This document shows, piece by piece, positions 34,618-43,316 of a stretch of 64,000 nt of DNA. Origin of the DNA: Anaerorhabdus sp964386325. GTDB taxonomy: Bacteria > Bacillota_I > Bacilli_A > Erysipelotrichales > Erysipelotrichaceae. Under the pieces are notes generated by a model. That model was not told the origin of the DNA. It made no database searches and saw nothing but the letters and a program-made list of their open reading frames with translations. The position numbers were made by a program, and so were the translations under genes. Numbering within the stretch: position 1 is the first letter of the stretch; each line of letters starts with the position of its first letter. Where the stretch lies: NCBI GenBank assembly GCA_964386325.1, contig CAYLQY010000012.1:1-64000 (forward strand), given 5' to 3'.

Positions 34618-34649
34618 ACTAGTTATTTCTAATTCATAACTGGTATAAT
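34618..34649 (+). promoter_or_regulatory. Extended -10 promoter with inverted repeat, Nudix-helicase unit
   Basis: A perfect -10 TATAAT (34644-34649) has a TGG extension before it and no good -35. Arms ACTAGTTAT (34618-34626) and ATAACTGGT (34636-34644) form an 8-of-9 inverted repeat spaced by 9 nt, abutting the -10: a likely repressor site. Confidence 0.6.
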
Positions 34650-34671
34650 ATTACATATATGGGGTGATAAT

Positions 34672-35088
34672 ATGAAGGAAATACACGTAGTCGCTGCTAT
34701 CATCGAAAAAGATGATAAATTTTTGATAGCAAAAAGACTGAAAGGCGACTTCAAGGAGTTGTGGGAATTCCCTGGTGGAAAAGTTGAACCAGGAGAATCA
34801 AACAAAAATGCTTTAATTCGAGAAATTCAAGAAGAATTAGACATACATATCGAAGTTCAAGAGTTCTTAATCAACGTACTTCATAAATATCCTTCCTTTA
34901 TACTAAACATGGATTGTTATATTTGTCATATGGAAGATACCGAAATAATATTACACGACCATTCTGATATAAAATGGATATCACTAGATTCTACTGATGC
35001 TATTTCTTGGGTTCCTGCTGATATTAAAGTTATTGAAGCATATAAAAGGAGAATACTGAATGACGAACACACAATCAACATTTCTTAA
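34672..35088 (+). CDS. Nudix hydrolase (MutT-like)
   Basis: A 138-residue Nudix enzyme. The Nudix box is GGKVEPGESNKNALIREIQEEL near residues 39-60, matching G-x5-E-x7-REUxEExGU in all catalytic positions. The preceding WEFPGG is typical of 8-oxo-dGTP or CTP pyrophosphohydrolases. The last 29 nt overlap the helicase gene start, implying coupled translation. Such a fixed partner suggests a dedicated job (clearing a modified nucleotide or a nucleotide signal) rather than housekeeping; this is inferred. Confidence 0.9.
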   Translation: MKEIHVVAAIIEKDDKFLIAKRLKGDFKELWEFPGGKVEPGESNKNALIREIQEELDIHIEVQEFLINVLHKYPSFILNMDCYICHMEDTEIILHDHSDIKWISLDSTDAISWVPADIKVIEAYKRRILNDEHTINIS

Positions 35089-37903
35089 CTCACAAAACGA
35101 TCTACTTCCAAAGCTCATTTGCAATAATATCAACAAGCAAACAAACGTGAGAAATGAAATAGAAAAAAACTTACTTCATTGTAGTTCATTCTATTTTTCT
35201 ATTGCTTTTTTAAGTGATTCTGGTTTATCTGCTATTAGACAAACACTTTTATCTCTAAAGGAAAAAGGTATAAAAGGAAAATTAATCACCTCAACATACT
35301 TAGATTTCAATACACCTAAAGTTTTTGAACAATTATTATCCTTAGACAACATAGAAATTCGAATTAATCCATGTGAAGGTTTTCACCCAAAGGGATATAT
35401 CTTCAAGAATAATGATGACTATAAAGTTTTAATTGGCAGTTCAAACCTAACACAATATGCATTATCTGTTAATCAAGAATGGAATATTTCTTTGAATTCA
35501 TTTCTTAATGAACCTATTACTCAGCAGGTTTTTAGCGAGTTTAACGAGCAATGGGAAAATTCTTTTAATTTAACTCAAGATTGGATCGATAATTATAAAA
35601 AAACTTATACTAATCCAAACTTTAAATTCAGAAAAAATAGTATCAATAAGCTCCTATTAGCTCCTAATAAGATGCAATCAGAGGCATTAGATTCCCTTGA
35701 GAACTTGCGAAAAAGCAATCAAAACAGAGCATTAGTAATTTCAGCTACAGGCACAGGAAAAACTTTCTTATCTGCATTTGATGTAAAAAATGTAAAACCC
35801 AATAAAGTTTTATTTGTTGTTCATAGAGAAAATATAGCTATTGCTGCAATGAACACATTTAAGAAGGTGATAGATTCAGATGATTTTGGTATGTTCACTG
35901 GAAATGCAAAGGATAGCGATAAAAAATATATATTTGCAACTATTCAAACAATGGGTAAACAATCTTACCTTGAACAATTTAGACCTGATGATTTTGATTA
36001 CATCATCATTGATGAAGTTCATCACGCCGGCGCTCCTTTCTATAAAAAATTAATCAACTATTTTACACCGAAATTTCTACTTGGAATGACTGCAACTCCT
36101 GAACGAAATGATGACTTTGATATTTATGCTCTTTTCAACCACAATATCGCTTATGAAATCAGACTTCAACAAGCAATGGAATATGATTTACTATGTCCTT
36201 TTCATTATTATGGAATTACTGATTTAACACTAAATGGTATTTCGATCGATGATAAAACAGTTTTCAATTCACTCGTTTCAGATGAACGTGTTGCTCATAT
36301 AGTTAACGCTCTCAACAGATATCAATATTCTGGTGATAAAGTAAGAGGTCTTATCTTTGTTAGTCGAATTGAAGAAGCTAAATTATTATCCGAAAAATTT
36401 AACAAACTAGGATATAGAACTAAATCACTTACTGGTTCCGATTCAGATGATATACGTCGAGAATATATGGATAGACTTGAATTAGAAGAATGCCCAGAAG
36501 CAATCGACTATATTTTCACTGTTGATATTTTCAATGAAGGAATTGATATTCCAAAGGTAAATCAAGTTGTTATGCTCCGCCCAACAGAATCAGCAATTAT
36601 CTTCATTCAGCAACTTGGTCGCGGATTGAGAAAGCACGAATCAAAAGAATATGTCATAGTCATTGATATAATTGGAAATTATGAAAAAAACTTCTTAATA
36701 CCAATCGCATTAAGTGGCAATATGTCATACAACAAGGATTCTTTAAGACAATTCATGATCGAAGATTCTCAATTGTTACCCGGAGCATCTACTATCAGTT
36801 TTGATGAAATATCAAAAAAGAAGATTTTTCAATCTATCGACACTTCGAATTTCAGTGCAATTAAATTAATAACCGATTCTTATAAAAAACTCAAGCTAAT
36901 GCTAGGATATATTCCAACATTATTTGATTTTGACAAATATAATTCAATTGATCCTATATTGATTTTCAACAATAAAAATATTGGATCATATCATATGTTT
37001 TTAAAAAAATATGATAATGATTATCCAATTCACTTAAGTGATATAGAAGAAAAATATCTTGAGTTTATTTCGAAAAAATTTGGTTCAGGAAAACGAATAC
37101 AAGAGCTCGAATTATTATCCATTATGCTCACTTCGCAAAACAATCTATTTTGCTCATTAGAAAAAAATCTTTTAGCTAATTACAATATTATATTAAGTGA
37201 TTCATGTAAAAATACTATTATTAACGAGTTTACTCAAAATTTTCAAACTGGTTCAGCCAGAGATACCTATAAAGATTCAGTGCTTATTAAAGCAGTAAAT
37301 AATGATTATCTTATTGATCCTGTTTTTGAAAGTGCGCTTGCCAACCCAGTATTTAGAAAAACCCTATTAGACACAATCAATTTTGGAAAATATCGCTTCG
37401 AAAAAAATTATAGCAATCGTTACAAAAACTTTGATTTGGTTCTTTACCAAAAATATACCTATGAGGATATTTGCAGATTATTGAACTGGAAAGAAAATAT
37501 AGTTCCTTTAAACATTAGTGGATATAAATTTGATAAAGTTTCTAAAACTTTCCCTATTTTTATTAACTACGAAAAAACAGGTGTCCATGATTCCATTAAT
37601 TACGAAGATGAATTTGTCGATCCTCACCACATTAACGCAATTACCAAATCAGGCCGTTCTATTGATTCTAAAGATGTTAAGGATATCCTTTCAGCAAAAA
37701 ATAACGAGGTTTCTATTCATTTGTTCGTCAGAAAGAATAAGGATGATAATACTTCTAAAGAATTCTTCTATCTTGGTACAATGGAACCAATTGGTAATCC
37801 GGAGGAATTTACCATGAATAATACTGAACAAAACGCAGTAAGAATTCTCTACTCATTGGATACTCCCGTTCGCAAAGATATTTATGACTATATTACAAGC
37901 TAA
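35060..37903 (+). CDS. PLD-nuclease/DEAH helicase/DUF3427 protein
   Basis: A 947-residue multidomain protein. N-terminal phospholipase-D-like nuclease domain (about 30-175): H109 and K111 in FHPKGYIF with GSSNLTQYAL form one HKD motif. Superfamily 2 helicase (about 200-560): Walker A SATGTGKT at 227-234, DEVHHAG in motif II, GMTATPER in motif III and QLGRGLRK in motif VI. The C-terminal part, from about 620, is of DUF3427 type. A single HKD motif implies that two chains make one nuclease site. GGAG precedes the ATG inside the Nudix gene. Family members occur in defence islands and restriction-like loci; the exact activity is unknown. Confidence 0.88.
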   Translation: MTNTQSTFLNSQNDLLPKLICNNINKQTNVRNEIEKNLLHCSSFYFSIAFLSDSGLSAIRQTLLSLKEKGIKGKLITSTYLDFNTPKVFEQLLSLDNIEIRINPCEGFHPKGYIFKNNDDYKVLIGSSNLTQYALSVNQEWNISLNSFLNEPITQQVFSEFNEQWENSFNLTQDWIDNYKKTYTNPNFKFRKNSINKLLLAPNKMQSEALDSLENLRKSNQNRALVISATGTGKTFLSAFDVKNVKPNKVLFVVHRENIAIAAMNTFKKVIDSDDFGMFTGNAKDSDKKYIFATIQTMGKQSYLEQFRPDDFDYIIIDEVHHAGAPFYKKLINYFTPKFLLGMTATPERNDDFDIYALFNHNIAYEIRLQQAMEYDLLCPFHYYGITDLTLNGISIDDKTVFNSLVSDERVAHIVNALNRYQYSGDKVRGLIFVSRIEEAKLLSEKFNKLGYRTKSLTGSDSDDIRREYMDRLELEECPEAIDYIFTVDIFNEGIDIPKVNQVVMLRPTESAIIFIQQLGRGLRKHESKEYVIVIDIIGNYEKNFLIPIALSGNMSYNKDSLRQFMIEDSQLLPGASTISFDEISKKKIFQSIDTSNFSAIKLITDSYKKLKLMLGYIPTLFDFDKYNSIDPILIFNNKNIGSYHMFLKKYDNDYPIHLSDIEEKYLEFISKKFGSGKRIQELELLSIMLTSQNNLFCSLEKNLLANYNIILSDSCKNTIINEFTQNFQTGSARDTYKDSVLIKAVNNDYLIDPVFESALANPVFRKTLLDTINFGKYRFEKNYSNRYKNFDLVLYQKYTYEDICRLLNWKENIVPLNISGYKFDKVSKTFPIFINYEKTGVHDSINYEDEFVDPHHINAITKSGRSIDSKDVKDILSAKNNEVSIHLFVRKNKDDNTSKEFFYLGTMEPIGNPEEFTMNNTEQNAVRILYSLDTPVRKDIYDYITS

Positions 37904-37906
37904 CTT

Positions 37907-37942
37907 AAAAAAGTAAAAATCTTTTGATTTTTACTTTTTTTC
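37907..37942. terminator. Bidirectional terminator, helicase and hicB
   Basis: A 15-bp stem built on AAGTAAAAATC and GATTTTTACTT around a TTTT loop, with A- and T-runs at its base. The hicB stop codon lies in the right arm. Confidence 0.85.
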
Positions 37943-38323
37943 TGTCGCCAACACATCATACAATGCAAATTCCAACAGCCTCGAATAATTAATACCTTCA
38001 GCTTCTGCTTTTTCTTTCAACCATAAAGGAATTGTTACATTTGTCTTTACTCTTCGATTCTCCATTTCGTGTTTTACTATGTCTGGAAAGATAGTTATCG
38101 GTGTCACCATCACACCATTACTTTCTAGTTTACTGCTTGGAATTGGAAGCTCATCATGATCTTTTTCCATGCCATAAATATGCAGTTCCAAGGCTTCTTT
38201 TGCATTGATACACACTTCTTCTATTGTATCTCCAGATGTTCCACACCCTGGAAAATCAGGAAAATAAGCACCATAACTTGTTTCTCCTTCTTCTATAATT
38301 GCTAAATAAGTAAGTTTTCTCAT
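37931..38323 (-). CDS. hicB: HicB-family antitoxin
   Basis: A 130-residue antitoxin. The N-terminal half is the partially degraded RNase H-like HicB fold (YFPDFPGCGTSGDTIEE, NAKEALELHI). The C-terminal end (RVKTNVTIPLWLKEKAEAEG, then NYSRLLEFAL) has the pattern of a ribbon-helix-helix DNA-binding domain, so it should repress the operon. It follows hicA by 5 nt. Confidence 0.92.
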   Translation of the reverse strand: MRKLTYLAIIEEGETSYGAYFPDFPGCGTSGDTIEEVCINAKEALELHIYGMEKDHDELPIPSSKLESNGVMVTPITIFPDIVKHEMENRRVKTNVTIPLWLKEKAEAEGINYSRLLEFALYDVLATEKK

Positions 38324-38328
38324 GATTT

Positions 38329-38514
38329 CTACTCCTTTATTCCTGCTTGTTTTAAAATATTATTTAGTGTACCTTTAGGCAAATCCTTATTATGAAGTGG
38401 TACTGTTACTTTCCCTTTAATTATTCTATGTTTGAGTTGTGCATGTGAGCCGCTAAACTTTTCAATATACCACCCCAATTTATTGAGTTGTTTAATGACT
38501 TCTTTTGATTTCAT
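38329..38514 (-). CDS. hicA: HicA-family mRNA interferase toxin
   Basis: A 61-residue toxin with the double-stranded-RNA-binding-like HicA fold that cleaves mRNA. Catalytic His is H24 in SGSHAQLKH; VPLHNKDLPKGTLNNILKQAG is the standard end. Toxin-first order is normal for hicAB. No sign of inactivation. Confidence 0.93.
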   Translation of the reverse strand: MKSKEVIKQLNKLGWYIEKFSGSHAQLKHRIIKGKVTVPLHNKDLPKGTLNNILKQAGIKE

Positions 38515-38532
38515 TAATATTATACTCCTTTT

Positions 38533-38575
38533 TTATACGTATGTTCAATTATCTCTTATCTATTTATTCGTATAA
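38533..38575 (-). promoter_or_regulatory. Inverted repeats upstream of hicAB, probable HicB operator
   Basis: TTATACG (38533-38539) and CGTATAA (38569-38575) are exact inverted repeats 29 nt apart. The left one sits in a local palindrome ATACGTAT (38535-38542). Two such sites fit cooperative binding by a ribbon-helix-helix antitoxin. Confidence 0.5.
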
Positions 38576-38587
38576 TTTAATGAACTC

Positions 38588-38613
38588 CTAAAAAAAACAC
38601 TCTTTCGAGTGTT
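38588..38613 (-). terminator. Terminator of ychF
   Basis: AACACTC, loop GAAA, GAGTGTT (minus strand) followed by eight T; 3 nt after the ychF stop. Confidence 0.88.
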
Positions 38614-38615
38614 AA

Positions 38616-39716
38616 TTAAACATTAAATCTAAAGTGTAGGATATCTCCATCTTGTACAATATATTCTTTGCCCTCAAGACGAAGCTTACCAGCTTCTTTT
38701 AATTTTACTTCTGATTTATATTCCATGTAATCATCATAGCTGAAGCATTCAGCACGAATAAATCCTTTTTGGAAATCTGTATGGATAACACCTGCACATT
38801 CAGGCGCTGTCATACCATCATGAAATGTCCAAGCACGACATTCTTGAACGCCTACCGTAAAGAAGGTTTTAAGTCCTAGTAAATGGTATGCCGATTTAAT
38901 AACTTGATCAAGTCCACTTTCCGAAATTCCTAAGTCTTGTAAGAATACTGCTTTTTCTTCTTTATCTAATGATGATAATTCTTCTTCGATTTTTGCACAA
39001 ATTGCGATGACATCATTATTCTCTTTTGCTGCATATTCCTTAACTGTATTGAAATGACGATTTGAAGTTGGATCAGCAATTTCTTCTTCTGACATATTTG
39101 CGATATAAATCATCGGTTTACTCGTAAGTAATTGATACCCACTCGCAACTTCCATCTCTTCTTTGCCTAGTTCCACACTACGTGCTGGTTTACCTTCACG
39201 TAATGCATCCACAAGTTTCTTTACCACAACATATTCCGCTGCGGCTTCTTTATCTTTAGCTTGTGCTTTACGTTCAATCTTTGTTAAACGGTTTTCCATA
39301 CTTTGTAAATCAGCAAGTGCAAGTTCTAGATTAATGATTTCAATATCACGAATAGGATCTACTGAACCTTCTACGTGTGTGATATCAGCGTCATCGAAAC
39401 AACGAACAACGTGACATATCGCATCTACTTGACGAATATGAGATAAGAATTGATTCCCAAGCCCTTCTCCCTTTGATGCTCCTTTTACTAGACCTGCAAT
39501 GTCTGTAAATTCAAATGTTGTATAAATGATTTTCTTTGGTATCGCTATTTTTATAATTTCATCCATGCGATGATCAGGTACTTCTACCACACCAACGTTA
39601 GGTTGAATTGTCGCAAATGGATAGTTTGCGGCTTCAACTTGGCTTTGTGTGATTGCATTAAATAACGTTGACTTCCCTACATTCGGTAATCCAACAATTC
39701 CTGCTGTTAATGACAT
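38616..39716 (-). CDS. ychF: Redox-regulated ATPase YchF (Obg-like)
   Basis: A 366-residue Obg-family P-loop ATPase associated with ribosomes and stress responses. Seen: GIVGLPNVGKSTLFNAIT (G1, with the Leu/Val rather than hydrophobic His-containing switch typical of YchF), DIAGLVKGASKGEGLGN (G3), a helical insert, and the C-terminal TGS domain (GKLRLEGKEYIVQDGDILHF). Full length, single gene, own terminator. A conserved housekeeping gene that marks the right edge of the accessory island. Confidence 0.97.
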   Translation of the reverse strand: MSLTAGIVGLPNVGKSTLFNAITQSQVEAANYPFATIQPNVGVVEVPDHRMDEIIKIAIPKKIIYTTFEFTDIAGLVKGASKGEGLGNQFLSHIRQVDAICHVVRCFDDADITHVEGSVDPIRDIEIINLELALADLQSMENRLTKIERKAQAKDKEAAAEYVVVKKLVDALREGKPARSVELGKEEMEVASGYQLLTSKPMIYIANMSEEEIADPTSNRHFNTVKEYAAKENNDVIAICAKIEEELSSLDKEEKAVFLQDLGISESGLDQVIKSAYHLLGLKTFFTVGVQECRAWTFHDGMTAPECAGVIHTDFQKGFIRAECFSYDDYMEYKSEVKLKEAGKLRLEGKEYIVQDGDILHFRFNV

Positions 39717-39898
39717 ATTATCTACTTCCTTTCGAACATCTATTAGTTTACCTTTTTTTCGTGATTTTCACAATCTTTATTGTATATTCAATTCTTCACT
39801 TAAGAATTCATTTAACGTATAAAAATTTTAAAAACTATACTGCTATTTCAATTTGAATCGGTTATACTATTCCACATATAGACATCAAGGAGGCCCTA

Positions 39899-40651
39899 AT
39901 GAAAAAATTCAATTCGTACCAAATCAAACTATTTATGATGTTTCTCATGGTAGTGGATCATTTATCTATCATACCCAATTTCTTACCTTTTGAATTAGTT
40001 GCGATATTCCATTTAATTACCCGCCCTGTAGCACTATGGTTTACTTTTACTTTAGTTGAAGGCTTTATACATACCCATAATCGTTATGATTATTGCCGTC
40101 GCTTGTTCACTTTTGCTGCAATCATGATGGCAGGTAGTTCCATCTTATTATTTGGATTCGGTATCCCCATTCTACCAATATACCCTAACATCATCTTCTC
40201 GCTAGCTCTTACATGTGCTATCTTGATTCTTCTTTATCATCATGATGAAAAGATTGATAAAATACCTAACATTGCTCGTAAAATACTGGCAATCTTTATC
40301 TTCATTATATGTTTCTTATTTGCTGAAGGTATGTTTATTGTTCCATTATTTGCGATTATCTTCTACAAATATCGTGATAATCCTAAAGGAAGAAACATAT
40401 GGCTAACTAGTATGTCACTTGTCATGTTAGCTTTAACAATATCGTATGTAACATCGACACCTAATCCTACGATTTATACCATTATGTATAGTGAATGGTT
40501 TTACGTTTCTATTATTCCTTTTCTCTATCTCTATAATGGTGAACGTGGACCTAATACAAAATTTACCAAATACCTATTCTATGTTTTCTATCCTGTTCAT
40601 ATTTGGATAATTTATATCATTGCTTACTTCGTAATGCGAGGAAGTATATAA
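39899..40651 (+). CDS. TraX-like polytopic membrane protein
   Basis: A 250-residue protein with about seven to eight membrane helices. Seen: a KLFMMFLMVVDHLS-like opening (here QIKLFMMFLMVVDHLS), ITRPVALWFTFTLVEGF and FYPVHIWIIYIIAYF, which match the TraX family of putative acyltransferases first seen in pilin acetylation. AAGGAGG precedes the ATG. No conjugation gene is nearby; in Firmicutes TraX homologues are usually free-standing and of unknown function. Confidence 0.8.
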   Translation: MKKFNSYQIKLFMMFLMVVDHLSIIPNFLPFELVAIFHLITRPVALWFTFTLVEGFIHTHNRYDYCRRLFTFAAIMMAGSSILLFGFGIPILPIYPNIIFSLALTCAILILLYHHDEKIDKIPNIARKILAIFIFIICFLFAEGMFIVPLFAIIFYKYRDNPKGRNIWLTSMSLVMLALTISYVTSTPNPTIYTIMYSEWFYVSIIPFLYLYNGERGPNTKFTKYLFYVFYPVHIWIIYIIAYFVMRGSI

Positions 40652-40923
40652 AAATATCAAGAAATGAATGATTCTAAAGGGTATGAACTCGGCATAAGCG
40701 ACTCATAATATCATTTCAATTTATTGAGATATGTTGAAATAAAATACAACAATCAACTAATGTCATTTTAAGTTTTTATCTTTTATTAAGTAGCTTCTGA
40801 ATACTATTTTTCATACTGAACGTAGTCACAAATAAAAATAATTGGTACAATTGAAAAAGCATTATATCTACTACATCTTCTATATGAAACAAAAAAAACA
40901 CTAAAATTACATAGAGAAAAAAT
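40652..40923. other. 272-nt AT-rich intergenic region
   Basis: No gene seen. ATTTCAA and TTGAAAT near 40713-40741 can form a 7-bp stem without a T-run, so it is not a convincing terminator. TTGGTA near 40839 with TATCTA 17 nt later is a possible weak promoter for the next gene. Confidence 0.35.
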
Positions 40924-42300
40924 ATGAAAAACTTAAAACAATACAACAGAAATTATTATTTAATTACATTGGCCTTTGCCTTGATATTCTTGGTGTTTCT
41001 TATCCTTGTTAATATAATATTAAGAATTACTTGGATCAATACTATACTACCTGTTTTAGTCATGCTGTTTCTTATAGTAATTGGTTGTTCATTGACCTAC
41101 TTATTATATTTCATGTACACACTCAACATGAGTCATTTAATTAAAGAATTTCGCATGATTGCAAGTTTCACTGAAATGCACGAAAAGCTTTATACATTAT
41201 TGAAAGAATTATCAAAGAAAAGCCAATTTAGATTAGATTATCCTTTGATTGCTTTACTATACTATAACGAACTGGTCGCTCTAAGAAAATATGATGAACT
41301 TGAAGTTTACTATACACATACAAAAAATATGGAACGTCTTAAATCTGTTGCCTTACCAAATTTAGTTTTAAATCTTTGCAGCCAATGTCAAAATATTGAC
41401 ACACTTGCACAATATTTCGACAATAAGGCTTATCGTGTCATTAAAAAATCAAACATCTATTATAGTTGTGTCTATTTTTATTTAAAAAAAGACTATGTAA
41501 ATGCATTAAAATCATTAGACAAGTTAAAAACACCTTATCCATTATCTATCCAAAATAAGAAATGTTTACTTGGAAAAATATATTATCGAACAAATTCCAT
41601 AGAAGAATTAAATAAAATAGTTGATGAAGTTAAAGACTACACAGATAATCCTTCTGTTCAATCCTTACTACACTTGATAAATACTGGTGAAGATTATATC
41701 GAAAATGTTCCCACCCATTTAATAACCGATATTGATACCACCATTAAACATAAATCTGCAAAATTTTATTGCACACGTATTGCCTTAGTTGTCATACTCG
41801 TCCTACTATGTATGCTTCCAAGTTGTAATCAGAAATCAACTCAGTACACTGACTTTAACACTACCCTACGTGACACTTCAAGAAATACCCTTGTTGGAAC
41901 ATTCAATACAATGAAAGATGGTAACTATGTTATTGGACTTTATCAATCACTATCTGATTCAGATAAAGATGATTCTGATCTTGCAAAAGCGTTAAGTAAT
42001 ATATCTCGTCTAAGTGTTGCGTCTATTACACTCAACGATGATAGTACAGAATACAAATCAATCAACAGTAAACTTATTGGTGCTTTCTTTAGTGGTCAAT
42101 ATATTGATATTTTTGAATACCAAGAGAATTGTTTTTATATCACAATTGTTGGTGGAGATATTTCTAGTGTAGAGTACGATTCAAAGCCAATAATTTTTTC
42201 AAAAGATACTCTCACTCAACACGTTAAACATCCTTTATCTGTCGTTTCATTCATTGTAAAAGATAAAAATTTTGATAGGAACCTAATAACAGTTTATTAG
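40924..42300 (+). CDS. Unknown 458-residue membrane protein
   Basis: I do not recognise a family. Visible parts: two N-terminal membrane helices (about 11-35 and 41-66), a helical, tetratricopeptide-like stretch (about 75-250; for example YYSCVYFYLKKDYVNALKSL), a third helix near 280-298 ending in LPSCNQKS, and a C-terminal domain of about 155 residues with repeated Ser/Asp-rich strands. The Cys after the third helix resembles a lipobox but is internal, so lipidation is doubtful. The Shine-Dalgarno is weak (AGAGAAA). Nothing around it shows function. Confidence 0.7.
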   Translation: MKNLKQYNRNYYLITLAFALIFLVFLILVNIILRITWINTILPVLVMLFLIVIGCSLTYLLYFMYTLNMSHLIKEFRMIASFTEMHEKLYTLLKELSKKSQFRLDYPLIALLYYNELVALRKYDELEVYYTHTKNMERLKSVALPNLVLNLCSQCQNIDTLAQYFDNKAYRVIKKSNIYYSCVYFYLKKDYVNALKSLDKLKTPYPLSIQNKKCLLGKIYYRTNSIEELNKIVDEVKDYTDNPSVQSLLHLINTGEDYIENVPTHLITDIDTTIKHKSAKFYCTRIALVVILVLLCMLPSCNQKSTQYTDFNTTLRDTSRNTLVGTFNTMKDGNYVIGLYQSLSDSDKDDSDLAKALSNISRLSVASITLNDDSTEYKSINSKLIGAFFSGQYIDIFEYQENCFYITIVGGDISSVEYDSKPIIFSKDTLTQHVKHPLSVVSFIVKDKNFDRNLITVY

Positions 42301-42358
42301 CCATCTCTATACTATAGTTAAAAAAGTAATTACTACTCACAAAATAATTTACAATTCT

Positions 42359-42398
42359 AAGAAGGAAATACTCCCTAGTGAGAATTCCTTCTTTTACG
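42359..42398 (+). terminator. Terminator after the unknown membrane protein gene
   Basis: AAGAAGGAA (42359-42367) pairs with TTCCTTCTT (42385-42393), 17-nt loop, then TTACG; modest T-run. Confidence 0.5.
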
Positions 42399-42427
42399 TT
42401 TATCTGCTCACTACTATAAGTACGATC

Positions 42428-42465
42428 ACATAAAAGGATTAACCCTTTGTATAGAGTTAATCCTT
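42428..42465 (-). terminator. Terminator of the PTS IIC-IID unit
   Basis: Minus-strand AAGGATTAAC and GTTAATCCTT (42456-42465 and 42434-42443), 12-nt loop, then TTATG; perfect 10-bp stem. Confidence 0.7.
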
Positions 42466-42494
42466 AAGCAATCCTAAATTTTAATTATTCATGT

Positions 42495-43316
42495 TTAAAC
42501 AAGAACAATTATTTTTGTGAAATACGCAAGAATCGCAATCACAAACGTTAAAATTAATAGTTTTGTCGAAGTGAATTTTCCTTTTTTCAATAAGAAGATG
42601 TAGAACACTAATAATAGAATTGGTACTAAGTATGGACATATATTATTAAACATATCTTGTACTCGTACTACACTTTCCATTGTTTCGCCATTCATACTTA
42701 AATTACTTACATACTGTAACCCAATTTCAATACCACTTAACATAGAAGGTACAAATCCTCCTAAAATTATTGCGCCAAAGATTGTTACTAATTCAACACT
42801 CTTACCGATTGCGCTATTGTTGGTAGTAGACTCAATTGCTTCTAGTCCTTTATTATAACCAAAATCAAATAGTTTTGATTGTACAAAAATCCACCCTAAA
42901 CGCACCGCAAGAATTATACCAAGACCTAAAAACCAGTTTCCCATCAGCGCAAATTGGCATGCGATTAACGTCGTAATTGGATTAACAATAACCCCTGCTA
43001 ATGTATCTCCAACCCCTGCAAGTGGTCCCATCATTGCGGTTTTAATACTTTCTCCAATTTCATCTTGGTTTGATTCCATCATCGCTACATGAACACCCAT
43101 AATCAAAGGTGAGAAGATTGCACTTGTATTAAAGAATTGAATATTTTTAACCATTAGTGCTGTTTTTTCAGAATCGTTTTCACTTAACTCTTCAATTGCT
43201 GGTAATATTGACCATAAATATCCGGAACCCATCATAACATCATATGACCATGTTTGTTGAATACCAAAGATATGTCTCATTTTTATACTTCTTAATGTTT
43301 TTTTAGTCAATTTCAT
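42495..43316 (-). CDS. PTS mannose-family component IID
   Basis: A 273-residue membrane subunit of a mannose/fructose/sorbose-family phosphotransferase system. Seen: the IID-type opening MRHIFGIQQTWSYDVMMGSGYLWSILPAIEEL, GVHVAMMESNQDEIGESI, MGPLAGVGDTLAGVIVNPI, and C-terminal membrane helices. It overlaps IIC by 14 nt. IIB and IIA are not adjacent but 4 kb away on the other strand. Confidence 0.93.
   Translation of the reverse strand: MKLTKKTLRSIKMRHIFGIQQTWSYDVMMGSGYLWSILPAIEELSENDSEKTALMVKNIQFFNTSAIFSPLIMGVHVAMMESNQDEIGESIKTAMMGPLAGVGDTLAGVIVNPITTLIACQFALMGNWFLGLGIILAVRLGWIFVQSKLFDFGYNKGLEAIESTTNNSAIGKSVELVTIFGAIILGGFVPSMLSGIEIGLQYVSNLSMNGETMESVVRVQDMFNNICPYLVPILLLVFYIFLLKKGKFTSTKLLILTFVIAILAYFTKIIVLV

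Larger units (their letters stand above)
34349..34671. other. 323-nt divergent intergenic region, very AT-rich
   Basis: It holds two promoters: one leftward for the membrane protein (34380-34408) and one rightward for the Nudix gene (34618-34649). An ACATAT-6-ATATGT dyad (34361-34378) lies in the leftward leader. The middle (about 34420-34600) shows no gene, terminator or clear RNA fold. Confidence 0.6.

Noticed and set aside
40713..40741. ATTTCAA/TTGAAAT stem as a terminator after the TraX-like gene
   Set aside because: Short A/T-rich stem, 14-nt loop and no T-run; likely chance in AT-rich DNA.
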